From: Bryoerythrophyllum caledonicum
Taxonomy: Eukaryota; Streptophyta; Bryopsida; Pottiales; Pottiaceae
Length of the DNA: 64,000 nucleotides
Assembly: GCA_963971425.1 (NCBI GenBank)
Contig: OZ020515.1
Coordinates: 36,842,371 to 36,906,370, forward strand
Reading direction: 5' to 3'
The notes under the pieces were generated by a model that did no database searches, was not told where the DNA came from, and saw only the letters and a program-made list of their open reading frames with translations. Shown here in pieces: positions 10,133 to 21,391 of the stretch. Numbering within the stretch: the first letter of the stretch is position 1; each line of letters opens with the position of its first letter. A program made the position numbers and the translations under genes.

Positions 10133-10700
10133 CTCAACACTAATCTCTAAATTGCTTTGACAATTTTACATCGGAAACACTTCAAAATTGTTGATTTTAG
10201 TGCAATGAGTAAAGAAGGAAACAAAAACTTTTATTACTAGTTTGAAGTGTGGGGTTTCAATTAAGGCTTATTGAGTAACATACTCACAAAATTTCATACA
10301 ATCAGACAGCATCCATTGAAATATTATAGTGTTTGAAGTTGAGAAGACAATTCATTTTCTTCCCAACGTGAGTGGATCAACAGACTTCGACTTCACTTGG
10401 TGTCAAATTTTTGAACTACACAAGGTCTAAATTCATTGCCATCATGTTCAACAAGGTATTACTTCCTTGTACACCAATTTTTAGAGGTAGAAAAGGGATG
10501 TTCTATATTAAAAACAATTGTGTAGAGAGTCAAGGTTCAAAGATTGCCAATTGATGTCTTACTTTTTGTGAAATTACTATGTTTTAGAATGATAATTTGA
10601 ATGGTCAATAAGAGGGCTTACACCACATATTGTTGTGGAAACAATAACGATAAAAAATATGAAGATCTCTAAGTTTTACGTGAAAATACAAGGAAGACCA
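10133..10700 (-). repeat. Long-type TTAA-family repeat, eroded
   Basis: Same family and orientation as 16225-17158 and 58800-59400. Shared blocks are GACTTCACTTGGTGTCAAAT, CTAAATTCATTGCCATCATG and TAGAGGTAGAAAAGGGATG. The left terminus (around CTCTAAATTGCTTTGACAAT) matches the eroded end of 16225. The right end is not defined. Confidence 0.5.
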
Positions 10701-10976
10701 CAAAGCATTGAAATGGCAATCTTAGTGCTCTACAAACTTAATATGAACATTGCGCTAAAGAACAAAACTCAATCGCGGTCCTTTACAACCTAAAGGATAG
10801 GCTTGGGGCAATGTGTATTCCAAGGAGTCTCCAAGACCATCCAATTATCTTCAAAGCATGATTATTGTAATGGTGGAATTCTACCGTGCACAACCCGCTC
10901 TGTTTCCCTAACCCTTAAATGTCGGTCGGGAACCGTATATACAAGTGCATATTTTACTGTGAAGAATACAAAAATG

Positions 10977-11242
10977 CCTAGGGCGAATTGACCCCCTCGT
11001 TGGTACTTACCCGAGGTGGGCCCCGTCTTCATTGCATGGGATCATTTTTCTGGCCCTCTTATTTTGGGGGGTCTAGAGGCTTTTTTTGGATTTTGGTGGA
11101 GCCTACGGCCATTGTTTACCCTTCAGGACCCTCTCTTGCTAAAAATAGGGCCCATCCAAAAACAAAATAGGGGCCAAGTTTGGCCCCACCACCTCGTGGT
11201 CCCCTCGGGTAAGTACCAATGAGGGGGTCAATTCGCCCTGGG
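10977..11242. mobile_element. Foldback MITE with ~36-base near-perfect inverted ends
   Basis: Positions 10981-11016 are repeated in inverted form at 11203-11238 with one mismatch; the arms begin GGGCGAATTGACCCCCTC and continue to TACTTACCCGAGG. The inner part carries GGCCCTCTTATTTTGGGGGG and TTGGATTTTGGTGGAGCC, and related internal sequence recurs at about 16085-16215 and 61150-61260. No clear target duplication could be fixed. Confidence 0.65.
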
Positions 11243-11419
11243 CCATTAGCATCTCCAAGGTATTCTTCTTGAACTAGCATTGGAGTAACCTTTTCATTCA
11301 AGAATGTTTGAGAAATCTTTGAGCTAGTGACTTCTAGTTCCTGCTCGTGATGAAACCCCCACTAGAGATACGTGCAATGAAATTTCCACCCATCCCACTG
11401 CTTACTTATGGGTTTCAAT

Positions 11420-11776
11420 AAGGTAAGCCTCCCCATAACCAACAAAAACCCATAGCCAACGCCTATAAAATTGGGGTATATCCAACCCTCTTCCATCCCA
11501 TTACCACCAACTCAGCTCCAAATGGAGGTTTGCTATTAGTCAAGACCCTTACTTTTGGTCATTGGTTATGGGGGGTACCTATTGCTGGCCACCCACTAAA
11601 CATGGCTGCACAATTTGAAAATCCATATTTAATTCAGTTTTCATCGAAAAAATATGAAATCACTTGGGTTGGAATTGCAATTCTATTGGCTATCACTGAA
11701 AAATAATAGTATAATTGTCTCCTCTCTCCATATATGCACATTCCTTAACTTGTCGGTTTTAGGGGGGCTTACCTTA
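11420..11776. mobile_element. MITE with AGGTAAGCC ends
   Basis: The left end reads AGGTAAGCCTCCCCATA and the complement of the right end reads AGGTAAGCCCCCCTA. TA flanks both sides, which could be a 2-bp duplication. Internal GGTTATGGGGG repeats the end motif at about 11563. Non-coding. Confidence 0.45.
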
Positions 11777-13070
11777 CTTCTTCTGCCAGGCTACAGACCG
11801 AGTCCAGTCTCTTTGTCATGTGAGTAGGGTGGTCAACATTAAAAAATGCCCGAAGTTGGTGTGCATAGCTATCAGTTTCTTGGAAATATCCAAGCCACAT
11901 GAGATCATTGCTTTGAGCAAGCAATATGCAATAGCAGTGAGAGCTCCTCTGGGAGAAAACTGTGCCACATGCCTATCAACACATAATGCGTGACAATTGC
12001 GCCTTAGAATTAGTGTATTTGGAAATCAAGTACTGGCCAGGTGTTTTGAACTTTGCAGCTCTGTACTTCATGGGCCACAACATGTGTGAAACTACTCATG
12101 TCTCTGGCTCGGAAAACTGACAAAGTAGCGTGTAGGTCTCTTTGGAAACATTGACAACCAAAGACCAAGCGAATGTGGGCCCTACCTTCCCAGCGCTTTG
12201 ATAGGGGAATGGCCATCTCAACACCAGCTGGAATTCTTGTCACATTCAGAGCGCCCCGCACTGACATGCTGCCTCGTGTTTTTGCAATGCCTTGATGTTT
12301 ACATGGCAAATTCTGAAATGGTCTTGGCATTATGGGAGCATGAACTTGTGAATCATCCATTCTTGTGCGGGCAAGAATTGATCAATATGGAGTGCAACAA
12401 AATGTGGTGGAAGTATTAGTTGATAACTGTTTTCATGACATTATTAACAACTATGTTGCTCCTCACTTACTATTTTGAGCTTTTTAGAAGCCGGTGAGTC
12501 AATCTCGTCACGAAAGATAAGAAAAGGCAATTTTTTTCCACATTCTACGTTTAGGGCAACACTTTCTACATGAGGAACGACAAGGTTGCTTGTAGTGTAA
12601 TTTGGATAGAGCCATCACTAAAGTTCACGTGCTTGTTTGCTTCATGTTGTGTTCCCCTCGTTGTTAGGATGCTCCATTTTCAAACATTGCTCGGTAGGTT
12701 TTGTTGTGGGGACGAAGACTTGTTGCTTGACTGTAGGATTATTATTCGCACATTGGCGACAAAGACTCAAAGCTGTTATTATTGCAAGGGTGACCACTCC
12801 CACTCCCACTGGGGATTTTTTTGGATTTTTTCGTTTTTAGGGTTTGATGTCAGGATTAACTTTTTGAAGTTTGATGCAAAGATGAGATGTAGAAAGATAC
12901 CCTAATAAATGTTAGAATTAACTTTTTGAAGATAACTTATTATGCAATAATATTTTAGGATTTAGAAGTAGGGTGTAGGGAGCCAACGAAGGGGTCATTC
13001 ACAACCCCGACCATGGCTATGAGCATCATGTGGTATTATCCTACGTGCTAGTCAATTTTGTACATAATAA
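11777..13070. other. Intergenic, nothing recognised
   Basis: Open frames of about 110 codons at 12010-12360 (minus) and 12570-12905 (plus) show no motif and no splice context that I would trust. Confidence 0.35.
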
Positions 13071-13074
13071 ACTC

Positions 13075-13260
13075 TTAAAGGTCTAAGAAGCAACATTTGG
13101 CAAACTCAAGAGATTTGACTAGATGACATCCATATAATACCAAGGTGATACCTATGTAATGCCTAGGTGATACCCATGTAATACCTAAATGATACCCATT
13201 TTGTTCAAACCAATATAACTTGGCAAATAAATATTCGGCAAGGAGGTGCCGAAACAAATC
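13075..13260. repeat. Degenerate GGTGATACCYATGTAAT repeats
   Basis: Four to five imperfect copies of a ~19-base unit (GGTGATACC, ATGTAATGCC/ATACC) occur. A related block is at 25205-25310, with the same lead-in (CAAGAGATTTG). Confidence 0.5.
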
Positions 13261-13311
13261 AATAATGTGTACGGTATTCCAAAAAGGATGTTTAGTGCAT
13301 CCACAACAGCT

Positions 13312-13470
13312 GATTTATATAGGTTACAGCTCTTGATGAATATTTTTACCAACTATATCTACAATGATCCCCTCCTTTGAGTAGTATAGACAATTGTGCT
13401 CTCGGTAAAAATCTCCAGAAAAAGTAAAATTACAGCACTTCCAATCATACAGTGTGAATATACTAAACAT
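13312..13470. repeat. Dispersed repeat, pair with 18093-18265
   Basis: Shared runs include TTGATGAATATTTTTACCAAC and AGTAGTATAGA in the same order and spacing. The family is unknown. Confidence 0.5.
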
Positions 13471-13504
13471 CATTTCTAGCAGAGTGTCCAAACCACCCAA
13501 CCAA

Positions 13505-13795
13505 CCCTTCCGGAAGAAAAAAAAAAAAAAAAAAAAAAGGGAAAAAAAAAAACAGTGGGGAAGGGAAGAAGTGGCAGGCACACTTGGCGCACTTTCTCGG
13601 TGCAGGAGAGTAGCGGATGTTGACGACCTGGGACAGGCTTTTTGGCCGCTTCTGTTGGTACAACGCAACACAAGCTCGGATCGCACACTTGGGTGGTGCA
13701 AGACCAGCGCGGCGCTGACCGCCCACCAACCTCTCGCCCACCGCACTCTCCCACAGTCTTACAATCCACATTGTCAAAGTTGGAAAAATCTTTTC
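13505..13795. other. GC-rich island beside a poly(A) tract
   Basis: Positions 13516-13553 are almost pure A; 13560-13765 is GC-rich. Read on the minus strand, a GC-rich body followed by a homopolymer tail is reminiscent of a retroposed fragment, but I recognise neither a gene nor a polymerase III box pair. Confidence 0.3.
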
Positions 13796-13799
13796 TGAG

Positions 13800-14714
13800 T
13801 GTCTTGTGGTTGTACGTCACACGCTTGAAAATTTTAAAAATAAAAATGTTTGGCATAATATCTCATCGAAAGGAAGCAGTTTTGGGGTGGTTTTAATGAA
13901 ACATAGTCATGATCCGTGAGGGATTTAGAAAATCAAACATTCAGATGGTAAAAACTACTGAAAAGATGGTATGAAATGACCATTAAGTGTTTGATGATCT
14001 ATTCCAAAATTAGTCATATAGTAATACACTTGTTGGTCATTGCATTCCATCATTTGATCAATGAGAAATAACAAAAACGAAATAGCTGTTTCTCTATGAT
14101 AATTCTAGGCTATTTAGAATGATTTGAAAACGGAAAATTTGATGAATTTTTACTGTAAATGTAATTTTATGAAAAAAAAATTTCTATTCATTTGATGAAT
14201 GATGACCTTGCTACAGTACCGATATATTGGGTGGCTGCCAGATATTTTCCAGGAGGAGTCCACACCTCTATTATTAATACTTCAATACTGCCTGGCATCT
14301 CCGGAGTCCAACATGTGAGAAGATGCGCACATGTGGACTTAGTCGGTACGGCCATCACTGTAGCGGCTTCAGCAGAAAGTCACAGGAGCCTCAGGATTTT
14401 TGGTTGTTTCTGTGTCCATTATGCTGACCTCTTTTGAGTTTTTTTAAAGGAGTTCATCATTGCTGCAGTGATTTTTGGTGCACACTGCACAGTGATGGAA
14501 GTGCATGCTTTCGGATGGACGGCCATTGTTGCCTGGGGAGTTGGGTGACATGTTCTGCACCTTGACTTCACCGTTTCCGAGGCCACAGCGGCCACAGTGA
14601 GATTCCGGGGGCGATGAGAGTTGTTCCGGAATGTGGAAATTGGAGGTGCAAGGCCATCCATGAATTCGTGAATGGAACGTTGGAAACCTTTCTCACCGGC
14701 CAGGAACTTGGTGT
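13800..14714. other. Intergenic, nothing recognised
   Basis: The stretch is AT-rich to about 14190 and more balanced to 14714. No gene is seen. Confidence 0.3.
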
Positions 14715-15643
14715 TTAACCCCTAAAGGACCAGAGCCTCCTTCGGGGGGATTTCTGATTTTGGGCAGGTTCCTAAAATTCGAAAAAAAATCCTTTTTCTC
14801 TAAAATTTATATTCTAGATTGCCTGAGATAAGAGCTTCGTAGACATATTTTTATTTTATTTTTTGGATTTGTGGTTTGAAAGTTAGTACCACTTAAAGCC
14901 AAAAGTGGGGACACAGGGCACCTCCAAAAATTTTGACAAAAGTTTCTATTGACATTGAGATTTTTCACACTTATAAGAATATTTCCTTTTCAGGAAATTT
15001 TCAAAAAAAAATCTTTTCTTCAGTGTAAAAAGGCATTTTATTCCAAGTCAAACATTTTCACACATTGTCGGGCAACGGGGGAAAAAAACTTCATCTTTTC
15101 TACATAAAACCTAGAGATCTTCATATTTTTCACTTTTTTTTTTTCAACAACAATATGTGGTGAAAACCTTCTTTTTGACCATTTGGATTATCATTTGAAT
15201 ACATACGTAGTTCACAAAAAAATAAAACGTGAAATGGCAATTTTTGAACCTCCACTCCTTGCACACTTGTTTTGAATATGCTACACCCCTTTTTTACCTC
15301 TAAAAATTGGTGTGTTGGGAAATAACATGGTAAAGACAATGGTAAAAGATTTAGACCTTGTGCAATGCAAAAATTTGATACAAAGTGAAGTCAAAGTCTG
15401 CTGATTTACTCAACGCAGGGAAGAAAATGAACCATTGTTTTTACTTTGAACACTAAAATCTATCAATCTGTGCGGTGGATTGCAATTAAAATTTTTATGG
15501 CATGTTTATATAGAAGTCTATTTTAAGATCTTACTGTTGAAAATCCAAAATTCACTTTAAAATGTGATTTTCATGTCTCTTTTTGGCAGTGGCAGTTTTG
15601 GACTGGTTTTAGAGCGAAAGTGGTCGTGGTCCTTTAGGGTTAA
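14715..15643 (+). repeat. Long-type TTAA-family element, both ends present
   Basis: TTAA occurs at both ends (14715-14718 and 15640-15643). The inverted termini are CCCCTAAAGGACCA at the left and CCCTAAAGGACCA on the complement of the right. The interior shares its central ~400 bases with 1-694 and 36466-36930 (same strand) and with 16225-17158 (opposite strand). Length 929 bp; no coding. Confidence 0.6.
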
Positions 15644-16224
15644 GGAACCCACTAAGGGCATCCGCGCCAACAACGCTTGGCGTGAGGAGTGGGGTAGCAA
15701 CGCCCGCCGACGGGATGCCGGGCGACTTGCGGTCGGCCTCCCGTAGGGGACGCTGCTGGTGTGCAATCGCCCGGGGTTGGCCACTTAGCGACATTTGGTT
15801 TGTTTTTTTTTAAAAGAGATTTATACTTTTATGTTGAAGTCATGCGATTAAAGGGGGCGGGCCTATGGGCGCAAGGGGCGGGTGGCGGATGTTGCCAGAT
15901 GGTAGGCCGTTGGCAAGCCCGCAAGTAAGTGTTGGTGGGGACCTTGTTGTGCATTGCTGAAAGTTTTCCTCTCCCTTGGGCCTCACCGTGACCGGGGCAG
16001 TGCCACACGTGAGGATGTTCTAGATACCTCAACGAGCATTGTACTAGAGTACATGCTTGAGACAATACCTACCCCTATTTTTATGTTGGAGGGGGGGCTA
16101 TTTTCATTGTGGTGGAACCTCTTAAAATAATTTCAGGCAACAGGCCCTAAATTTGTCCAAAAAAAACCCAAAAGAATCCTATGGAACCCCCAAATATGAA
16201 GGCCAGAGAAATGACCCCATGTCA
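15644..16224. other. Intergenic with partial foldback-MITE relative
   Basis: After the TTAA element comes TAAGGGCATCCGCGCC, which looks like a lone PIF-type end. At about 16085-16215 the sequence resembles the interior of the MITE at 10977-11242. No gene is seen. Confidence 0.35.
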
Positions 16225-17158
16225 TCAACCCCTAAATTTCTTTGACAATTTTGTACCCAAAACACTTCAAAACTGCTAGATTTAGTGCAATGAGTAAAGA
16301 AGACACGTAAAACTTTTAATTCTAATTTTAACCATATGATCTTAATAAAGACTTACTAAATAACATACTCACAAAATTTCATAAACATTGGCCGCACGAT
16401 TTGTAAGATCATAGTGTTTGAAGTAGAAAAAATGTTCATTTTCTTCCCTGGGTTTAGTGGATCAGCAAACTTTGACTTCACTTGGTGTCAAATATCTGCA
16501 CTATACAAGGTCTAAATTCATTTCCATCATGTTAAGGATGATACTAGTTCCTTGTACACCAACTTTTAGAGGTAGAGGTGGGGTGTAGCATATTCAAAAA
16601 ATTGTGCAAGTAGTGGAGGTTCAAAATAATGTCAATTCATGTTATATGTTTTTGGTGAACTTTATATGTTTTAGGATGCAAATCTGAACGGTCAATGCAA
16701 AGGTTCACACCACATAATGCTACGGAAAAAATAAAAAGTGAAAAATAAGAAGTTTAATGTGGAAAAGAAGAAGTTTATTGGTACCTTGCCCGACAATGTG
16801 TGAAAATGTTTGACTTGGATTTATATGCTTTTCTTTCACTAAAGACAAGAGATTTTTTTTGACAATATGAAAGGAAGTATTATTATTTGCTGGTACTGAA
16901 AGCCTCACATTCAATAGAGTGTCGGAGCAAAAAAATTTGGAGTTGCCCAACGTACCTGCTCTCCCCATTCCAACTTCAAAACCCTGTAACTTTTTCATGA
17001 ATTGTTGGATTGAGGAAAAAATTGGACTCACACAAAGCTTCTGGTAATGTCCAACTTCACTAAAAATTTCAAAGAAAAATGTTACAAATTGACACCACAT
17101 AAACCTGCCCGAACCTTCTTGAGTCCCCCGAGGGGACTCTTCGAAATTTAGGGGTTAA
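16225..17158 (-). repeat. Long-type TTAA-family element
   Basis: The left end is TCAACCCCTAAATTTC and the complement of the right end is TTAACCCCTAAATTTC, a 12-base exact inverted repeat next to the TTAA-type site (one copy mutated). At 934 bp it is almost the same length as the oppositely oriented copy at 14715-15643. Confidence 0.6.
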
Positions 17159-18090
17159 GATGCGAGACCCACATAAAGTTGTGCCTAAGTGCAACGCTCA
17201 TGTGGGTAAATAGAGGGATCTGGTGTTTCTTGAGAGATAGTCAAGAATTTCAGGGTTGTCTGTTATGAAAAGTTGAATGGTTCATATGCGGCAACAAAAC
17301 GAATAATATCATTCAAAAAAATCTCGAAGTCCGTTAGAATGACGGAACATCAACCCGGAATATAGCGTCTGTCATGTGGGAGAAACCCACGTCATTAAGT
17401 TAATGAAAAATAGCAATAAAAGAAAGCAAAATTATCTTCCCAAAAAAAAATAGTATTAAAAAAAGCGTAAAAAACAAAACCTCTAAATAAAAGAAACTGC
17501 TATGAGAATGTACAAGAATCACCAGATCAAGTTGAAAGACGAGAGGCCGTAATGCGCCCTCAAACTCGCACCCACTGCCAAGCAAGTTGCCCATACTGCT
17601 CACCTCGGCGTCTCCGTCGCGGCAGCCGCGACGCGACTCAACCTCGCAGATTCCAGGGAACAGTTCAAACTGAACAGCAGAGTGCCATCCAATCAGTGTT
17701 CCATGTTCGCCCGGGCTAAATCTAGAGGAATGCCTGCATGTTATTCCGTGACGTGGGCTCCTATATTTACTGTCGCAGGCGTTAAGGTGCGCCATTGTTG
17801 ATGCTTGAATTTTGTGTTTATTTTGGAGGTTTATTCTTGTTGGATGCCAGGTACGTGGCGTGCGTCGGTGTGGTGCGGAGGAATGTCCGCAGGGATTGTT
17901 CGGCTTCAAATGGAGTGATGTCTACAAATATAGAATGTGCAGCGTCTCTCGCGTATGATTAGTCCGAAGTTCTAACTGATTTCTTTAGTTGATTTGAGAT
18001 ATTTGATAGGATGTTTATTCCGAGCAGCGTTTGTTGAGGAATGAAAGGGGAATATATTTGTTTGTTGAGGGGTGAAAGGGGCTCACTCTG
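17159..18090. other. Intergenic, nothing recognised
   Basis: A GC-rich patch lies at 17540-17780. The 169-codon minus-strand frame there (17400-17909) opens only at a non-ATG codon and is unrecognised. Confidence 0.3.
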
Positions 18091-18092
18091 TG

Positions 18093-18265
18093 ATTTATAA
18101 ATGCTATGAGTTTTTACACTTGATGAATATTTTTACCAACTATGTTGATAATGATCACCCACTTTTTAAGTAGTATAGATAATAGTACTCTTAGTGAAAA
18201 CCTTCATCAAAAGTAAAAAGCTGTAGCGCTTTCAAATCATAGAGTACCACGAAAGAAAACATCAA
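18093..18265. repeat. Dispersed repeat, pair with 13312-13470
   Basis: Same order of shared blocks as the partner copy; about 75-80% similar by eye. Confidence 0.5.
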
Positions 18266-18494
18266 ATTCGGTGTGGTTGAAGGAGTTGGTATATTTGAGT
18301 TATCTGCAAAGAACCCCAAATCCTCAGTTCTTGACATGTAAAATGGAAAATGCCAGGGTTGCCGAGTCCACTGGCAGGGTTTTACTCTAGACCTTGAATA
18401 GAACACTCGACATATTAGTTTTTGAGCCCCAGAATTACCAAACTCCAGTTTGAGCCTAGCTTTTATTGAGCGCCGAGTGTTGTCACATGGTACA

Positions 18495-18615
18495 CACTGT
18501 TCAAGTCAGCCATGTCAGCAACATTCTGCATTTGTATGCGCTAGACTTGTTCAATCAGCCATGTCAGCGACGTTGCTGAATGTGCCGACCACACTCGTCC
18601 AATCAGCCAACAATG
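18495..18615. repeat. Three imperfect tandem copies of a CAATCAGCCATGTCAGC unit
   Basis: Units start near 18499, 18549 and 18597 and share TTCAAKTCAGCCA, with TGTCAGCRAC in the first two. Confidence 0.5.
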
Positions 18616-18659
18616 TTCTTGTTTGTTTTTGGGAGATTTGTGCCATTTACGGTAATTGA

Positions 18660-19900
18660 CACCTCCCTAAAACCCTCAAATCCTGAATTTATTTCACAGG
18701 ATTACTTTGCGGCTACACTCAAATACATGTTAGATTTTCATTTCCATGAAAAAAGGAGGTCAAAAGACCGGTTCCTTTACAAATAACTCTATTTTCTTAG
18801 CAGCGTTCGGTCTCTTCATTTCATGAGACAGGCTGAATAACTTGAGGATCTTCCCTTCTGGATATTCTTTGAAGCGATATCAATTTATTTTTGAGCGGTA
18901 CCAAAAGTAAGCACTTACGGGGCGAAATTGGAGCAATTTACAGACTGTTGGTATTAGGATATGATAGGTCATGGGTAGGGTAACCTTAGTTCAAATGGGG
19001 TTGTTTTCTACACTCTTTCGTAAAGGGTTGAAACCTTGCATTGTGTGTAGTGGAAAAGAATTGTGTTATGCATAGTGTAAAAGTGTATTCCTTCCAGATT
19101 TAAGAATTAGCTTCAAAAGCTGTGCAGGTTTCGAGCAAGGTGAATGATCGAGTCAACAGCACACATGGAGCTGTTTGCAACCGTCTAAAGTCGACACTTG
19201 TCGAAGAAAACGTAGAGAAAAGTGTTAAAAACTCATGAATAGTGTGATAATGTCAAATTTAGAGTGCCAAAAACAACCCTCAGTAAATGATTAGAAAGTG
19301 CACTAAGATTTTTACCTGTGAGAAACACAACCATCTTTACTACCCAAATAGGGTGGTTATTGTCAAGTTCAGAGTTGGTAAAAATTTTCAGCAAAAGTTT
19401 TCTTAAAAAAAACACATAATTACTGTAGTGTTTGATGATGGAAATATCAGTCTGCATTGTAATGTCCGCCGCTTTGCAGTACTTGATACGGACCTTCCAG
19501 AGTGAGATGAAGACGTCGTGTCCGATGTTGCGGCGCTTTTCAGCTTCCAGATGTGAAAAGTTGGTACCAATATCTCTGTCACTGGTGTACGTTGGAGCTG
19601 ATTTACTGTGGGTTTATGAGCTCAACATTGATGAACTCTGCAGTCTAGTACTTAGAGTGTGCTTGATGGGCAGAACGTAATCTATGATAAATTGGGACGC
19701 GCTTAGAACTGATTTCTTTGTTGGAGGCTTGATTTTGAAGCTGTTCGGCACTAAATTCTCGAGCGTTCCGAATTGCTGGACGAGGTATGTTATCAGTTCT
19801 TATTGGTAGCTGGAGAACTCATTTTTCTCAGCATTTGAAGTACTCAGATTTTGTTTAGGAGCCAGGTGTAATCCGGCGGAAGGCTAGCGAAAGGGGGCCT
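18660..19900. other. Intergenic; possible coding relic near 19450-19610
   Basis: Most of the stretch is featureless. On the minus strand about 19440-19610 reads as an open frame with a balanced composition (it includes SHLEAEKRRNIGHDVFISLW), but I do not recognise it. Confidence 0.25.
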
Positions 19901-19902
19901 TG

Positions 19903-20139
19903 CTAACCCTTTAAGGTCCTATGAGGGTCAATTTTGGTGTTGTAACTTTTCCCACGATTGATCGTTGTGGTCATGGTACTTCAAGCCTCGTGAGAGCTTT
20001 TCAACGTATCTTTCTCACCTCCAATTGATGTATGCATAGGCAAACTATAGTGCTTCCGTGAAGTGAGGTCGCGATGAAATGTATTTGTTGTGTAGATTTG
20101 CCCATGGCCTCGTGGTCCACTTAGGCGTTAAAGGTCGTA
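19903..20139. repeat. Short-type TTAA-family repeat, eroded
   Basis: It starts CTAACCCTTTAAGG and ends near GTTAAAGGTCGTAA. The interior follows 61790-62090 (GCTTCCGTGAAGTG, then a CATGGCC...TGGTCCAC block near the end). Confidence 0.45.
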
Positions 20140-21391
20140 ACCAGATCTTTGCAGATGATTGAAGGTTGGTTTGATGCAAGAGTTTTCGTCATTTTGGAAC
20201 CTTGGACTTATATCTAGTAATGTTAACTCTTTAGTGACCATGGATTTTTCCCACTATTGCCTTGATTTATTTTTCTCTTAGTTGGTTCTCATGGAAATAG
20301 AGTGTCTAGTTTTAGTATCTAACCTTAAAAATTGAACTTGTCCCATGAACATAACTTTGGGGAAAATTTAGCACAACATCCAACACTTACTGTAGCAGAT
20401 TATATTGTCAGTTTATGTTGGTAGTGAAAATTGTGGATTTTAGAGGGTGTACTACTTTATCAATCAATAGAACCTTACAAAATCAATTCAATAAGAAAAT
20501 AGATGAGGTTCACATGTGCAATATGTTGATGGCTTCATATTGACATACAACACGTGAAGTAAACATTTCTGCATTGTTTGCATTGATTTTCATCCTTTTG
20601 GTTTACTTGGTTGTATACAAAGATGTTCCAAAACTAACATGAATCACAATATAAGTTAATATATGATTAGGTAAATCAACATTCACAATAACATTGGAGA
20701 TTATCTCTTGGAGACTAGTTTCAATCATAATTTTAGACCAAAACCATTTTGCATGTGTATGAAATATGACGCACTATGTGACATTATATTTGTAGGCATT
20801 ACATTTTATTTGAGTGTATTTGGTGCATCTAACAATGCGTTGTGAAGTATTCCAAGAGTTCTATAACTCCAAATCATGAATCAAGTTTTGACAAGTGTGC
20901 GTACAATGTGTGCAAATTTGCACTCCAAAGTTCTTTTAGGGCGTTCATGTGAATTGAGATTTAACACATTCAGAGACCAAACTGTGGCTGAAAATAAATC
21001 AAGTGGCCTTCAATAGGGGAAGAACTAGATGTGTGTCACCAAAGAAGTGAGCGCTCAATGGTATTTCCAAAGCCCAGGAGGCCACCCTAGCATTGGTTCA
21101 AGAATGATATGAACGGTTTACATTGTTGACTAGAGTGACATTGAAACTTAACCAAAATGCAGAGAATGTTTTCAGAAATTGATCTTTAAACAATCAAAAT
21201 TACAATGTTGAGCTGAGGCCGCTACAGAAAAGGAACTCTAGAAGCATTGCCATCCATCATCACCTACTCACAAATTCTGCTCAATTGCAGTATGAACTCA
21301 GTACTTACACACTTCCCGTTGGCACTAATTCTCTGGAGAACAATAAACAATCACCTCTGCCTTTCATGGAATTATCAATCACCGACAAAAT
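20140..21391. other. Intergenic downstream of the GH31 gene
   Basis: AT-rich, no gene recognised. The 3'-UTR of the minus-strand gene ending at 21392 should lie in the upper few hundred bases. Confidence 0.4.

Noticed and set aside
13454-13856. Overlapping 104-140 codon frames
   Set aside because: Three frames on one strand and others opposite are open at once across a poly(A)/GC-rich patch, and none has a recognisable motif.
17400-17909. 169-codon minus-strand frame
   Set aside because: No ATG at its start, no recognisable motif, and the C-terminal part is low-complexity translation of T-rich DNA.
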